Shown in pieces: positions 18,658 through 27,662 of a stretch of DNA of 64,000 nt. Within the stretch, counting starts at the first letter, position 1. Each line of letters begins with the position of its first letter. The notes below the pieces were generated by a model that saw only the letters and a list, made by a program, of their open reading frames with translations, was not told the DNA's origin and did no database searches. The position numbers were made by a program, and so were the translations under genes. The DNA comes from Saccharothrix espanaensis DSM 44229 (lineage in GTDB: Bacteria; Actinomycetota; Actinomycetes; Mycobacteriales; Pseudonocardiaceae): NCBI RefSeq assembly GCF_000328705.1, contig NC_019673.1, positions 3,596,001 to 3,660,000 of the forward strand, written 5' to 3'.

Positions 18658-20121
18658 GTGCACGCAACACGAGATCCGGTGGTCGTCGTCGGAGCCGGCC
18701 CGTGCGGGCTGGCCATGGCCGCGAAGCTGCTCCAGCGGGGAATCGAGGTGCGCTTGTTCGACGCGTCGCCCGAGCCGGCGACGGGATCGAGGGCCATCAT
18801 GCTGTGGCCGCCGGCCCAGGACGTCCTCGCCGACCTCGACGTCCTGCACGAAGCACGGGCGATCGCGTTCCGACCGCGTGCCCTGTCCTACCTGAGCGAC
18901 GGGCGCCCGCTGGCCCGCATCCGGTTGCGCCCACCCCTGGACGCCCTGCTGCTGCCGCAGGAACGGACCGATGAACTGCTGGCCGGCGCGGTGACCCGGC
19001 TGGGAGGGAAGGTCGAACACGGCGTCCGCGTGCTGGGCGTGCGGCAACACGAGGACGGGCTCACCGTCCACATCGCCGACCAGACCGGCCAGGAGTCTCG
19101 TGTGGAGGCTTCCTGGCTGATCGGGGCCGACGGCGTGCACAGCACCGTCCGCGAGAGCCTCGGCATCGACTTCGCCGGGTCCCGCATGCCCGGACGGTTC
19201 GCGCTCGCCGAAGCACGTCTGCGCGGCACGGTCGACCGCCCGGACGACGTCAGCTACCACCTGACAGCCAGTGGTGTGCTGTTGATCGCGCCCATGCCCG
19301 GCGGGACGTTCCGGATCGCGGGCGACATCGCACCGGACCGGGAACTCGAACCCGGTGTCGTGGACGAACTGCTGGAACGCGGACCCGCCGAGTTGCGCGT
19401 CCGCGAACTGAAGAGCCTCACCACGTTCTCGTCGGCCGAGCGGATGGCCGGGCGGATGCGGCTGGGCCGCTGCTTCCTGGTCGGCGACGCGGCCCACACC
19501 CATTCCCCCTTCGGCGGCCAAGGACTGAACCTGGGCTTGCACGATGTCCGGAACCTGGCCTGGAAGCTCGCCGGTGTCCTCGACGGCACGTTCGGCGACG
19601 CGCTCCTGGACACCTACGACGTCGAGCGGCGGGCCGCCGCCCGATTCGCCACCAGGCTCACGGGCACCTTGATGCGCGCCGCCCTGTCCCGGTCGCGCTG
19701 GAAGCGTCCGCGCGGCGCGCTCGTGCGGTGCGCACACCACCTCGGGATCCTGCAACGGTGGTACGCGCCGGTGGTCGCGGGTCGGCGCACCCGCCATCCG
19801 TCCGTCCACCCCGGACCGACGAACCGCTTCGCCGGACTGCCCGCCCCGCCGTGGGCGCTGGAAGGGAACACGGTGCCGGACCGCTTCCGGCTCGTCACCA
19901 CAGGACCAGCCGAACGCTCCGCGTTGTCGACGCGCGCGGCGGCCCTGGCCGACCGCCGGGCCACCCTGGTCGACCACCACCACCTGCGACGCCTGACCCG
20001 GGGGTTCCTCCTGGTGCGCCCGGACGGCTACGTCGCGATCGCCGGCGGCCCGCACGTGCTCGACGGCGTGGACCGCTACCTGACAGACCTGGAGGACACC
20101 GGTGGAAACCACCAGACGTGA
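18658..20121 (+). CDS. FAD-dependent aromatic-hydroxylase-type monooxygenase
   Basis: A 487-residue flavoprotein of the PHBH/RdmE family. It has the N-terminal GxGxxG (VVVVGAGPCGLAMAAKLL), the middle DG motif LIGADGVHSTVRESLG and the GD motif FLVGDAAHTHSPFGGQGLNLG with the following RNLAWKLAGVL. The C-terminal thioredoxin-like portion is present but short. GTG 18658 follows AGGAGG at good spacing and leaves only a ribosome site before the glycine-rich loop; upstream in-frame starts would add a basic, non-homologous stretch. It should use NAD(P)H and O2 to hydroxylate or epoxidise a product of the cluster. Its 3' end overlaps the next gene by 20 nt. Confidence 0.85.
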   Translation: MHATRDPVVVVGAGPCGLAMAAKLLQRGIEVRLFDASPEPATGSRAIMLWPPAQDVLADLDVLHEARAIAFRPRALSYLSDGRPLARIRLRPPLDALLLPQERTDELLAGAVTRLGGKVEHGVRVLGVRQHEDGLTVHIADQTGQESRVEASWLIGADGVHSTVRESLGIDFAGSRMPGRFALAEARLRGTVDRPDDVSYHLTASGVLLIAPMPGGTFRIAGDIAPDRELEPGVVDELLERGPAELRVRELKSLTTFSSAERMAGRMRLGRCFLVGDAAHTHSPFGGQGLNLGLHDVRNLAWKLAGVLDGTFGDALLDTYDVERRAAARFATRLTGTLMRAALSRSRWKRPRGALVRCAHHLGILQRWYAPVVAGRRTRHPSVHPGPTNRFAGLPAPPWALEGNTVPDRFRLVTTGPAERSALSTRAAALADRRATLVDHHHLRRLTRGFLLVRPDGYVAIAGGPHVLDGVDRYLTDLEDTGGNHQT

Positions 20122-21007
20122 CCGGGTCGGGTTCATCGGCCTGGGACGCCTCGGCACTCCCGTCGCCCGACGGCTCCTGCGGGCCGGGCACCACGTGACC
20201 GTGTGGAACCGGACCAGGGAGAAGACCGCTCCGCTGGTCGCCGAGGGCGCGGCCGAGGCGAACTCCCCGGCAGGCGTCATGCGTGACGTCGGAGTCGTGT
20301 TCCTGTGCGTGCACGACGCGGCCTCGGTCGAGCGGGTCACCTTCGGCCCCGGCGGGCTCGCCGAGGCCGCCACCGCGGACGACCTCGTGGTCGACCACAC
20401 CAGCATCCACCCGCACAGCACCCGTGACCTCGCCCGAGCGTTGGCCGAGGCCACCGGGGCCCACTGGCTCGACGCACCGGTCTCCGGGGGTGTGCCCGCC
20501 GCCGAGAGCGGCACGCTCACCGTGATGGCCGGCGGGGAGCGGGCCGACTTCGACCGCGCGGAAAGCTACCTGAAGGCATACGCGAGCAAGCGCACCCTGG
20601 TCGGTCCGTGCGGGGCCGGACAGGCGGTGAAGCTCTGCAACCAGGTCCTCATCGCCGCCACGGTGTGGGCGATCGCCGAGGCCACCCGGCTCGCCGCTGT
20701 CGCAGGTGTCGACCCCGTCCTGCTCACCGACGCCCTGGCCGGAGGGCTGGGTGACTCCCCGATGCTGCGCCTGTACCAACCGCTGATGGTCTCCGGATCC
20801 GACACCTCGCTAGGGTCCTCGGTCAGCCTGCTGAAGGACCTCGACTCGTGCCTGGACATCTCGCGGCGCGAGGACTGCCCGCTGCCGCTCACCGCCCAGG
20901 TCGCCGAACTCTTCCGGATCGCATGCAAGTGGACCCCGGCGGACCGCTCGGGCCACATCATCGACCTGCTCATCGGACCGACCCGGCCGCCTCGCAGGGA
21001 TGAATGA
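20102..21007 (+). CDS. NAD(P)-dependent beta-hydroxyacid dehydrogenase (3-hydroxyisobutyrate dehydrogenase family)
   Basis: A 301-residue protein with the dinucleotide fold VGFIGLGRLGTPVARRLL, the substrate motif DAPVSGGVPAAESGTLT and the catalytic lysine in GAGQAVKLCNQVL, all typical of 3-hydroxyisobutyrate/tartronate-semialdehyde dehydrogenases and their imine-reductase relatives. The WNRT after the second strand has the arginine seen in NADP-preferring members. It probably oxidises or reduces a beta-hydroxy group on a cluster intermediate. The GTG start overlaps the FAD monooxygenase gene, so it belongs to the PKS operon. Confidence 0.85.
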   Translation: METTRRDRVGFIGLGRLGTPVARRLLRAGHHVTVWNRTREKTAPLVAEGAAEANSPAGVMRDVGVVFLCVHDAASVERVTFGPGGLAEAATADDLVVDHTSIHPHSTRDLARALAEATGAHWLDAPVSGGVPAAESGTLTVMAGGERADFDRAESYLKAYASKRTLVGPCGAGQAVKLCNQVLIAATVWAIAEATRLAAVAGVDPVLLTDALAGGLGDSPMLRLYQPLMVSGSDTSLGSSVSLLKDLDSCLDISRREDCPLPLTAQVAELFRIACKWTPADRSGHIIDLLIGPTRPPRRDE

Positions 21008-21065
21008 CCCGGCGACTGTTCCGACGTACCCGTCCCGGCACGACACGCAGAAAGGTGTACCCACC

Positions 21066-21515
21066 GTGCCTGAAGTCCACAGCCCGGCCGGCGAACGTGC
21101 TGAGCACGCCGCAGTCTTCCACACCTGGGCCAAAGCCATCTCCGACGCCGACCTCGACTCCTACCTGACGTGCTTCAGCGAGGACACCGTGGTGGAAGAC
21201 CTTGCCCTCGACACGACGACCCGAGGCTTGGAAGCGGTCAAGGAGGGGGCCGCGAGGTGGTTCGCCGCTTTCCGGGACACCTCGCTCGACCTCACCTGCC
21301 ACCTCGAAGGCGACGGTCACGCGGCGGTGAGCTGGACCTACACCGGGGTCGTCGCCGACGCCCACCCCGGTGTCTTCGACCGATCCGCCGTCGGCCGCCG
21401 GTTCACCAAGCACGGGATCAGCCTCTTCAGGTTCGACGACGAGAACAGGTTCGCCTGGGAACGCTCCTACTGGGACCTGGGAGAGCTTCAGCGCAGCGTC
21501 TCCGGCGAGGATTGA
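21066..21515 (+). CDS. SnoaL-like / NTF2-fold protein
   Basis: A 149-residue protein with the cone-shaped NTF2-like pattern: helix AEHAAVFHTWAKAISDADLD, then YLTCFSEDTVVED, AAVSWTYTGVV and a final RFDDENRFAWERSYWD. SnoaL-like proteins include polyketide cyclases, hydroxylases and small-molecule isomerases; here it is the last gene of the PKS operon. GTG 21066 has AAAGG upstream and gives the usual family length. An ATG at 21000, overlapping the previous stop, would add 22 unstructured residues. A hairpin follows 40 nt after the stop. Confidence 0.75.
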   Translation: MPEVHSPAGERAEHAAVFHTWAKAISDADLDSYLTCFSEDTVVEDLALDTTTRGLEAVKEGAARWFAAFRDTSLDLTCHLEGDGHAAVSWTYTGVVADAHPGVFDRSAVGRRFTKHGISLFRFDDENRFAWERSYWDLGELQRSVSGED

Positions 21516-21555
21516 CGAACTGGTGCCCCGTCTGCCCATGGGCGCAGGGGACGCG

Positions 21556-21589
21556 TTGTGCCACACCACGTTGGTATGGTGTGGCACAA
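21556..21589. terminator. bidirectional hairpin terminator
   Basis: A perfect 13-bp inverted repeat (TTGTGCCACACCA and its complement) surrounds an 8-nt loop. It lies 40 nt after the SnoaL-like stop (+) and 122 nt after the stop of the facing FAD gene (-). There is no U-tract, which is common for actinomycete terminators. Its position between convergent operons makes termination the likeliest role; the perfect dyad could also bind a protein. Confidence 0.75.
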
Positions 21590-21711
21590 CCGTCCGGCGC
21601 CCAAGCACAGCCGTGTCGGCGTACGGGAGGACGGTACGGGCCGCTCGGTGCCGAGGCCGTCGGAGCGGTGGCGGTGTGCCGGACCTCCCGCGTCTTCGTC
21701 CCACGAAACGG

Positions 21712-22974
21712 CTACCAGGTGACCCCCAGCGCCGCAACCGCACGGATCGCCGAATCACAACCGTCCTCGTGAAACCCGCTGCCGAAGTAGGAACCGGCGA
21801 ACGCCAGCGTGGGCCCCGAAAGATCGGCGAGTCGATGCTGAGCGGCGAAGTTGATCGCGTCGAAGCGGGGGTGTTCGTAGGACGCACGCGCCAGGATTCG
21901 TTCAGGGGCGATGAGATCGACGCTGTTGTAGCTGACCAGCACTCGCTCGGGGACGTCCAACGAGGAGACGGCCGCCACGTCGACGTGGAAGTGGTCCATC
22001 GACGTGCGGTGCGTGAGGCAGGACACACGGACGTTGAGAGGGCTGGTCCCGACTCGGTCGTTCCGGAGCACCGTGGTGTCGGTGTGCACCAGGACTTCGA
22101 TCGGCGTGTACTGGACGGAACCCAGGAGTTCGCGTTCCGGCGCGGTCGCATCTACGAGGATCTTCCGCGCTTGTGACGCGTGCGTCGCGATGACTGCCTT
22201 GTCGAATCGGTGCGAACCCCCGGCGGCGTCGTGGATCTCGATGCCCAAGTCCGAACGGCGGATGGAGTTCACCGACGTGGCCGTGCGGACGGACGTTAGC
22301 TGTTCCGCGATCCGCCGGACGTACTCCCGACCACCCTCGGAGACCATCCGCCAAGAGGAGAACGGGTCGGGCTCGAGCAGCCCTTGATTCTTGAAGGTGT
22401 TCACCACGAACTGGACCGGGAGCACTTCGAGGGCCCGGTAGCCGGAGACGAACCACGAGCCCGTCCGCGGGTAGAGGAAGTGGCGCACGAAGTACTCCGA
22501 GAACCCACCCTGTTCCAGCAGCTCACCGATGACCAGGGTCGTTTCCTTCCCGGAAGTGGCCATCTCTTGGAGAGCGGCCGAAAACCGCGCGATGTCGTCG
22601 AGGAACCGTTTCCAGGTGTCCGCGTCGATGTTCTCGGGCCGGTCCGGCGTGGTGTCGGTGCCCAGCGGGTTGGCGGCATGGACGAAGCCGCAGTCGGCGC
22701 AGGTCACATCCGTGGTCAGCGCCGCGGGCTGCCCGGTGACGCCCAGTTCGGCGAACAGCCGCTTGAGTCCTGGGGACGTCCGTTCGTTGTAGATCAGGAA
22801 ACCTGCCTCGGCGAGCAGCTTTCGGCCCGCGATGTCGACCTCGCGGGTGTCGACGTGTCCGCCCAGCCGTGAATCGGCCTCGAACAGGGTCACGTCGAAC
22901 TGCTTCTGCAGCAGGTATGCGGCGGTCAGGCCGGCCACACCGGAGCCGACCACCGCGGCTGTCGATCGGGTCAT
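21712..22974 (-). CDS. FAD-dependent amine-oxidase-like oxidoreductase (COG2907 type)
   Basis: A 420-residue flavoprotein with the N-terminal FAD fold AVVGSGVAGLTAAYLL, acidic end FEADSRLGGHVDT, and a C-terminal FAGSYFGSGFHEDG segment. It resembles predicted NAD/FAD-binding proteins of the COG2907 type, which often accompany fatty-acid cyclopropanation or desaturation genes. The middle has FLYPRTGSWFVSGYRALE. ATG 22972-22974 has GGAGG at 8 nt. The P450 gene lies 153 nt upstream on the same strand, so the two are probably co-transcribed and may act together on an acyl chain. The actual reaction (desaturation, oxidation or isomerisation) is not visible. Confidence 0.78.
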   Translation of the reverse strand: MTRSTAAVVGSGVAGLTAAYLLQKQFDVTLFEADSRLGGHVDTREVDIAGRKLLAEAGFLIYNERTSPGLKRLFAELGVTGQPAALTTDVTCADCGFVHAANPLGTDTTPDRPENIDADTWKRFLDDIARFSAALQEMATSGKETTLVIGELLEQGGFSEYFVRHFLYPRTGSWFVSGYRALEVLPVQFVVNTFKNQGLLEPDPFSSWRMVSEGGREYVRRIAEQLTSVRTATSVNSIRRSDLGIEIHDAAGGSHRFDKAVIATHASQARKILVDATAPERELLGSVQYTPIEVLVHTDTTVLRNDRVGTSPLNVRVSCLTHRTSMDHFHVDVAAVSSLDVPERVLVSYNSVDLIAPERILARASYEHPRFDAINFAAQHRLADLSGPTLAFAGSYFGSGFHEDGCDSAIRAVAALGVTW

Positions 22975-23127
22975 TGGGACAACCTCCGAAGAGAAGGGCG
23001 GGTTTCGTGGGAAGACGCGGACGCTGGAGAAGATCACCTGGCCGGTTCCCGGCCAGTCCGACTGGATGTTGGTCGCGAGCCGCCGCCATGCGGACCGGTG
23101 TGGCCTTGAACCGGCGGGCGGGGCAGG

Positions 23128-24381
23128 TCAGCGGTGATGTCTTCCTGAGCCGGCGTCGAGCGGCAGGCTGTCCAGGCAGCGGACCACACGACCGGCCCGC
23201 CATCGGAGGTCGGCCGGGTCACCGGCGAGGGCCAGTCCGGGAAACCGGTCGAGCAGTGCCGGGATGGCGATCGCGGCCTCCAACCGCCCCAGCGCCCAGC
23301 CCAGGCAGAAGTGGATTCCCCGGCCGAACGCCAGCAGCTCGTTCGCGGGGCGACGGATGTCGAAGACGTGGGGATCGGGGAAGACCCGCGGGTCCCGGTG
23401 TGCGGCACCGATCACCACCTGTACCTGGGTGCCGTCGGCGGGGATGACCGTGCCGGCCACGGTCAGTTCCCTCCGGGCGAACCGGGAAGGTGCGATGTGC
23501 ACAGGACTCCCGTACCGCAGCGTCTCGTCGATGGTCCCGTCGAGCAGATCGGGGTTCTCACGAAGCAGAGCCATCTGGTCGGGGTTGGTGAGCAATCCCC
23601 ATATCGCAGTGGTGATCAACGTCGTCGTGGTCTCGTGACCGGCGTTGAGGAGCACCACCACCATGCCCCGCAACTCCTCGTGTGTCATCGAAGTGGCACC
23701 ATCGCCGTGCAGCACGTTGCCGAGAAGGCTGTCGCTCGCGGTCAGCTTCGCTTCCTCGATCAGTTTGTCGACGAAGGGAACGATCTCCCGGCGGGCGGCG
23801 AGAGTGTCCTCGGGGCTGCGCGGGACGTTGATCCGCTCCACCCAGTCCTGGATGAAGGTGTGATCGAGGCCGCGGATGCCGAGAAGGTCGCAGAGGACCC
23901 CGAGCGTCAACGGTGCGGCGAACTGACGGACGAGGTCGAAGGCTTCGCCCGTGGGCAGCGTGTCGAGCAGCCGGGCGGTCAGGTTCTCCACCACGCCACG
24001 CATGTCATCGATGCGGCTCGGCACGAACCTGTGCGCGACGGGCTTGCGCAGCCTCTCGTGATCCGGAGGGTCGGACGTCAACATGGACCGCCCCTGAAAG
24101 GGCTGCGTGGCGTCTGGAGCGCCGTAGTAGAGAGTACGCCACTGGTCGGTGGCGTACGTGGCGTCGTAGGCCAGATCCGGGTGGACCAGAACGGTTTTCG
24201 CCTCGGGATGACCGAGAACCAGCCACGCCGGGAGGCCCGTGGGCAGGATGGTGAGGTGGATCGGCCCCTGCGCGAGCAGCTCGGAGTAGACCGAGTAGGG
24301 GTCGGTTACCAGACGATCGCCGTAGGCCCGCAGATCCACAACAGGTTGTCGATCTCTGTGGTGCGGAATCACGTGGTTCAT
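23128..24381 (-). CDS. cytochrome P450
   Basis: A 417-residue soluble bacterial P450. The I-helix oxygen-activation motif is AGHETTTTL, the ExxR motif is ETLR, and the haem loop is FGRGIHFCLGWALG with the thiolate cysteine. The length and absence of a membrane anchor fit the CYP105/107-like class that needs separate ferredoxin and reductase; neither is in the window. The ATG at 24381 has AGGAG upstream. It is likely a tailoring hydroxylase or epoxidase for the products of the island, transcribed with the FAD oxidoreductase downstream. Confidence 0.92.
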   Translation of the reverse strand: MNHVIPHHRDRQPVVDLRAYGDRLVTDPYSVYSELLAQGPIHLTILPTGLPAWLVLGHPEAKTVLVHPDLAYDATYATDQWRTLYYGAPDATQPFQGRSMLTSDPPDHERLRKPVAHRFVPSRIDDMRGVVENLTARLLDTLPTGEAFDLVRQFAAPLTLGVLCDLLGIRGLDHTFIQDWVERINVPRSPEDTLAARREIVPFVDKLIEEAKLTASDSLLGNVLHGDGATSMTHEELRGMVVVLLNAGHETTTTLITTAIWGLLTNPDQMALLRENPDLLDGTIDETLRYGSPVHIAPSRFARRELTVAGTVIPADGTQVQVVIGAAHRDPRVFPDPHVFDIRRPANELLAFGRGIHFCLGWALGRLEAAIAIPALLDRFPGLALAGDPADLRWRAGRVVRCLDSLPLDAGSGRHHR

Positions 24382-24925
24382 GGCGTGGTTCTCCTAGTGG
24401 TTCAGGGAAGGAGTCGCACAGCATCGTGGCGGCGGACTCCCGCAACGGCGTCGTGGGTCCGTCGAAGGGGCTTCCGCTGGACGAGGCCAGGCGACCGAGG
24501 TGGTTCTCCGCAGTTCGAGGACACGGCTCCGAACCGCGTCTGCCGGATCGGGACAACGCGCCCCGCACAGCTCGGCACGTGCTTCGGGCGCTGCTTCCAT
24601 CCGTCCTCCGAGCCTTCCTGCCGGATGACATGCGTCCACGGCACTTCGTGGAGATGCACCTTCAACCAAGTTCACCGCCGACCGTGCCGTTCAGCCAAGG
24701 GAAGTCCGCGCGGGAGTTGTTGAATCTCGCGCGGTGTTGACACCACCGCGGGCCGCGCGCGTGTTACAGGCGCTGTGCCGCCACTCGTCCAGCGACCTCG
24801 GCTGCGGGAGTCGTCGTGACCGACCGCGACAACCACCATGAGCAGGGGACCGTCGTCGACGCCCTCGCCCCGGTCGGACCGGACCGGCCCACGGCAAGTT
24901 GGCTCTCTTCGACCTCCGGTCGGGC
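24382..24925. other. intergenic region, no gene recognised
   Basis: About 540 nt lie between the esterase stop and the P450 start. Open frames here are short and of mixed composition, with no motif I recognise on either strand. It should contain the P450 promoter near 24400-24500. Confidence 0.4.
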
Positions 24926-26173
24926 TCAGCGCCCGTGGTCGCGAAAGTGCCGCAGCATGAGCTGCCGCATCGTCTGGTTGGGCGCGCTGTAGAATTGGTG
25001 GTTGATCGTGTGATCAGCCCAGCGGTACCGGATGGTGCGGATGTCGACACCGGCCTTCTTGGCGGCGTCCGCGAACCTGAGCGTGCCTTCGACCGGTACC
25101 ACGTGGTCGGCGTCGGCCACGAACAGCAGTGTGGGCGGGGCGTTCGGGCCCACGTAGGTTATGGAGGAGACGGCGCGAGCGCGGTCGGGATGGGCGTCGG
25201 GGGAACCCCCGAGGTAGCGGTCGCTCAGGGAGCGCACGATGGGACCAATGACCAGGTCGGGATTGGCGTAGATGCCTACCGGGTCGACCGCCGGGTACTC
25301 GGCCGCCACGGCGCGCAACTTCGGAACCGTGCCACCGCACCACGAAGTCGCCTTGCCTTGGGCCGCGGCGTACGCCGTGTTCAGCACGAGCGCGCCACCT
25401 GCGGATTCGCCGTAGGCGAAGCTCCGGTCCGCGTCGCCCCCGTAGCCAGCGGCATTCTCGGCCAACCAACGCAGTGCACAGGCGACCTGAGGACCGGCGG
25501 TGTCCCAGTTCGGATCCTGGGGCGAACCGAGGGTGTACTCGACGCCGAACACCAGGAAACCGTTGTCGGCGAACCAACGCAAGTTCGCCGACTGCATCGA
25601 GGGGATGCCGAAAGCGAACGCCCCACCGTGGACGTACACCAGCACCGGCGCCCCGGTGGTCGTGCCCTTGGGCCGGTACACCTCCATCTTCAACGTCTGG
25701 TCGCCGTTGGACGCGTACGCCACCTGCTCCGGTGGCGATTCGCCCACTCCAGGGCCCCGGACGAGGAACGTCTGCCACCAACGGATGTCCGCGCCGTTGG
25801 CCTGTCCGACGACCACGTGGTCGATGAGCACGACCGCCGAGCCGACCGAAGACAGCACGCCCACCAGGGCGATGGTCAGGCCGGTTCGCCGCACGCCGAG
25901 TCGTGCTGCGGTGAACGCCAGCGCCGCGCCGACCAGACCCACGACGATGAACGGACCCGCCAGGGGAGGCAGGAGAAGACTGCCGATCGTCCCGATGATC
26001 GGCAGCCCCGGCACGAAGGTCCCCAGTGCCAACCAAGCACAGATGCCGGCGACGATACTGCCGAGGACCATGAGCAGGCGACGCAGCAGGAGTCGCCCAG
26101 AAGAGGGACGGGACGCGGTGACAGCGTCCTCTGGCGACTTCTCGGCGGTGTCGTCGGTGGAATCGGAATCCAT
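24926..26173 (-). CDS. membrane-anchored alpha/beta hydrolase (hormone-sensitive-lipase family esterase)
   Basis: A 415-residue protein. The first ~140 residues hold several hydrophobic helices (LLMVLGSIVAGICAWLALG; LLLPPLAGPFIVVGLVGAAL; a third around GLTIALVGVLSSVG), so the N-terminus is a membrane domain. The rest is an alpha/beta hydrolase: oxyanion HGGAF, nucleophile GESAGGA, Asp in FVADADHVVP and His in WADHTINHQF. This is the HSL/carboxylesterase type that cleaves acyl esters outside or at the membrane. ATG 26173 has GAGGAGG just upstream. It may mature or release an exported lipid, or confer self-protection; both are guesses from context. Confidence 0.85.
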   Translation of the reverse strand: MDSDSTDDTAEKSPEDAVTASRPSSGRLLLRRLLMVLGSIVAGICAWLALGTFVPGLPIIGTIGSLLLPPLAGPFIVVGLVGAALAFTAARLGVRRTGLTIALVGVLSSVGSAVVLIDHVVVGQANGADIRWWQTFLVRGPGVGESPPEQVAYASNGDQTLKMEVYRPKGTTTGAPVLVYVHGGAFAFGIPSMQSANLRWFADNGFLVFGVEYTLGSPQDPNWDTAGPQVACALRWLAENAAGYGGDADRSFAYGESAGGALVLNTAYAAAQGKATSWCGGTVPKLRAVAAEYPAVDPVGIYANPDLVIGPIVRSLSDRYLGGSPDAHPDRARAVSSITYVGPNAPPTLLFVADADHVVPVEGTLRFADAAKKAGVDIRTIRYRWADHTINHQFYSAPNQTMRQLMLRHFRDHGR

Positions 26174-26803
26174 GCGATGCCTCCTCGAAACGGTGGTGGT
26201 CCGGTGCACGTGATGACCGACGTCGTCCGCGAAGCCGTTGGCGCGCCACGTCGATGACCGGCACCGCCATCGCCACCATGTTCGGGCGCGTGTCGGGCAG
26301 TTCGGCGGTGAACTCCAGCGGCAGACACCACACCCGACGCGACAACGTGCGGATGGTCCATGCGCCGTTGCCGAGGAACGTCAGATCGCGCAGCGATCTT
26401 CTTGATTGGCGGCAGCCCCGGTTGCGGGCCGCCGCGTCGTGGCGGAGCACTTCGGTCGGCACGCGGTGCACGGTGCTGATTGGCAGGCCGAGCAGGCATT
26501 GGATTGGGTCTGGCCTGTGAATCACCGGCATTCCCTCCACGTGTCCATGGTCAAGTGATCGGTGGCGTGTCGGTGCCGGGAAGCGTTGACGCCTCCCGAG
26601 TAGACCTTCTCGCGTCGGCGTCGACCGATCACAGGGTCGGCTTCGTCCGTGGCGGTGGTGGTAAGAGGCGTGGTCGCAACACCCTCGACCACGCTTGTTC
26701 GTCGACGCCGTTCCGGTACTCCGCATCGAGATCGTGATGTGATCAGCGGCCTCTACGAGATCCGCCCGTACGTCCGATCTCGGAGGGGCTGAGTGATCCT
26801 CGT
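26174..26803. other. intergenic region, no gene recognised
   Basis: No convincing gene lies here. Frames are short with no recognisable motif. The promoter of the esterase should lie at the left end, and the right end runs into a decayed transposase. Confidence 0.4.
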
Positions 26804-27644
26804 TCAGGGTAGGGGCGCTCGCCGCCCCCGGTCGAGTCCGCGTTCGGTGACTTCGAGCAGGTAGTGGGCACCTTCACTCTGTTGTCGTACGGCGATAGAG
26901 GGTAAGCACAAGCCAGCGCGACGGACGCGCCGGCAGCACTGCGGCGGAATGAAGATGGACGTGCGGGGTAGCAGTTGGGTGTGCGCGACAAGGAGCAGCC
27001 GGGTCCAGGAGCCGGACGTGTCGGGGTTGCGGGTCTTCAGGGTTGTCCAGCCGATGGTTTGTTTGAACAGACGGAACCTGTGTTCCAAGAAGACCACCAC
27101 CACACCGGTTTCACCCCACGCCGACCCGGCAGGTGCTCGACCGCGACCCGGATCAGGGTGCCTTCGATGATCGGCAGTGGCCCGTCGTGGTCCAGCCATG
27201 GACGGTGTCGGTCGTGGTGACCGCCGCCGGCCGCAGTCAGGGCGAGTTCGCCGCCGTGTTCGCGCGGGCAGCCGCAGTACCCGGTCCGAGCGGATTCGAC
27301 CCGTCACTTCGACATGGAGATGGTTCAGGACGAATGCCAGGCGGGGTGATGTGGTGTCCGGCGTCGGCGACGTTGAGGACCGGCGGATCTCCCAGCCGCC
27401 ACTACGCGGCCGCGATCAGGCGCAGCACGCCGAGGATCGCCGTCCACGACGAACGACCCGGCTCCAACGCGGCGAGGAACGAGTACGGCTGGCCCGGGAC
27501 GAACTGCGACGCGTTCCTGGCCTGCCCGTAGACGCGCCAGGACAACCACCTGCTCCCCGGCGATCGGTGCTCGAAGGGGCGTCGAGGTCGAAAGTCCGAT
27601 CCGCCGTGATCTGGGCGGTGGTCGTGGAGACGCTGCTGATCCAC
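26804..27644 (-). pseudogene. decayed DDE transposase of actinobacterial type
   Basis: Transposase segments occur in the correct order along the minus strand but in different frames: SQFVPGQPYSFLAALEPGRS near 27530, TGRIRSDRVLRLPA near 27300, and FLEHRFRLFKQTIGWTTLK near 27090 followed by an LLLVAHTQL helix. The EHxFRLFKQxLGW block is typical of DDE transposases common in Streptomyces and relatives; its glutamate is the last catalytic residue. Several frameshifts and stops make it inactive. I saw no clear terminal repeats. Confidence 0.7.
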
Positions 27645-27662
27645 GTGGCTTGACGGGTCGGT

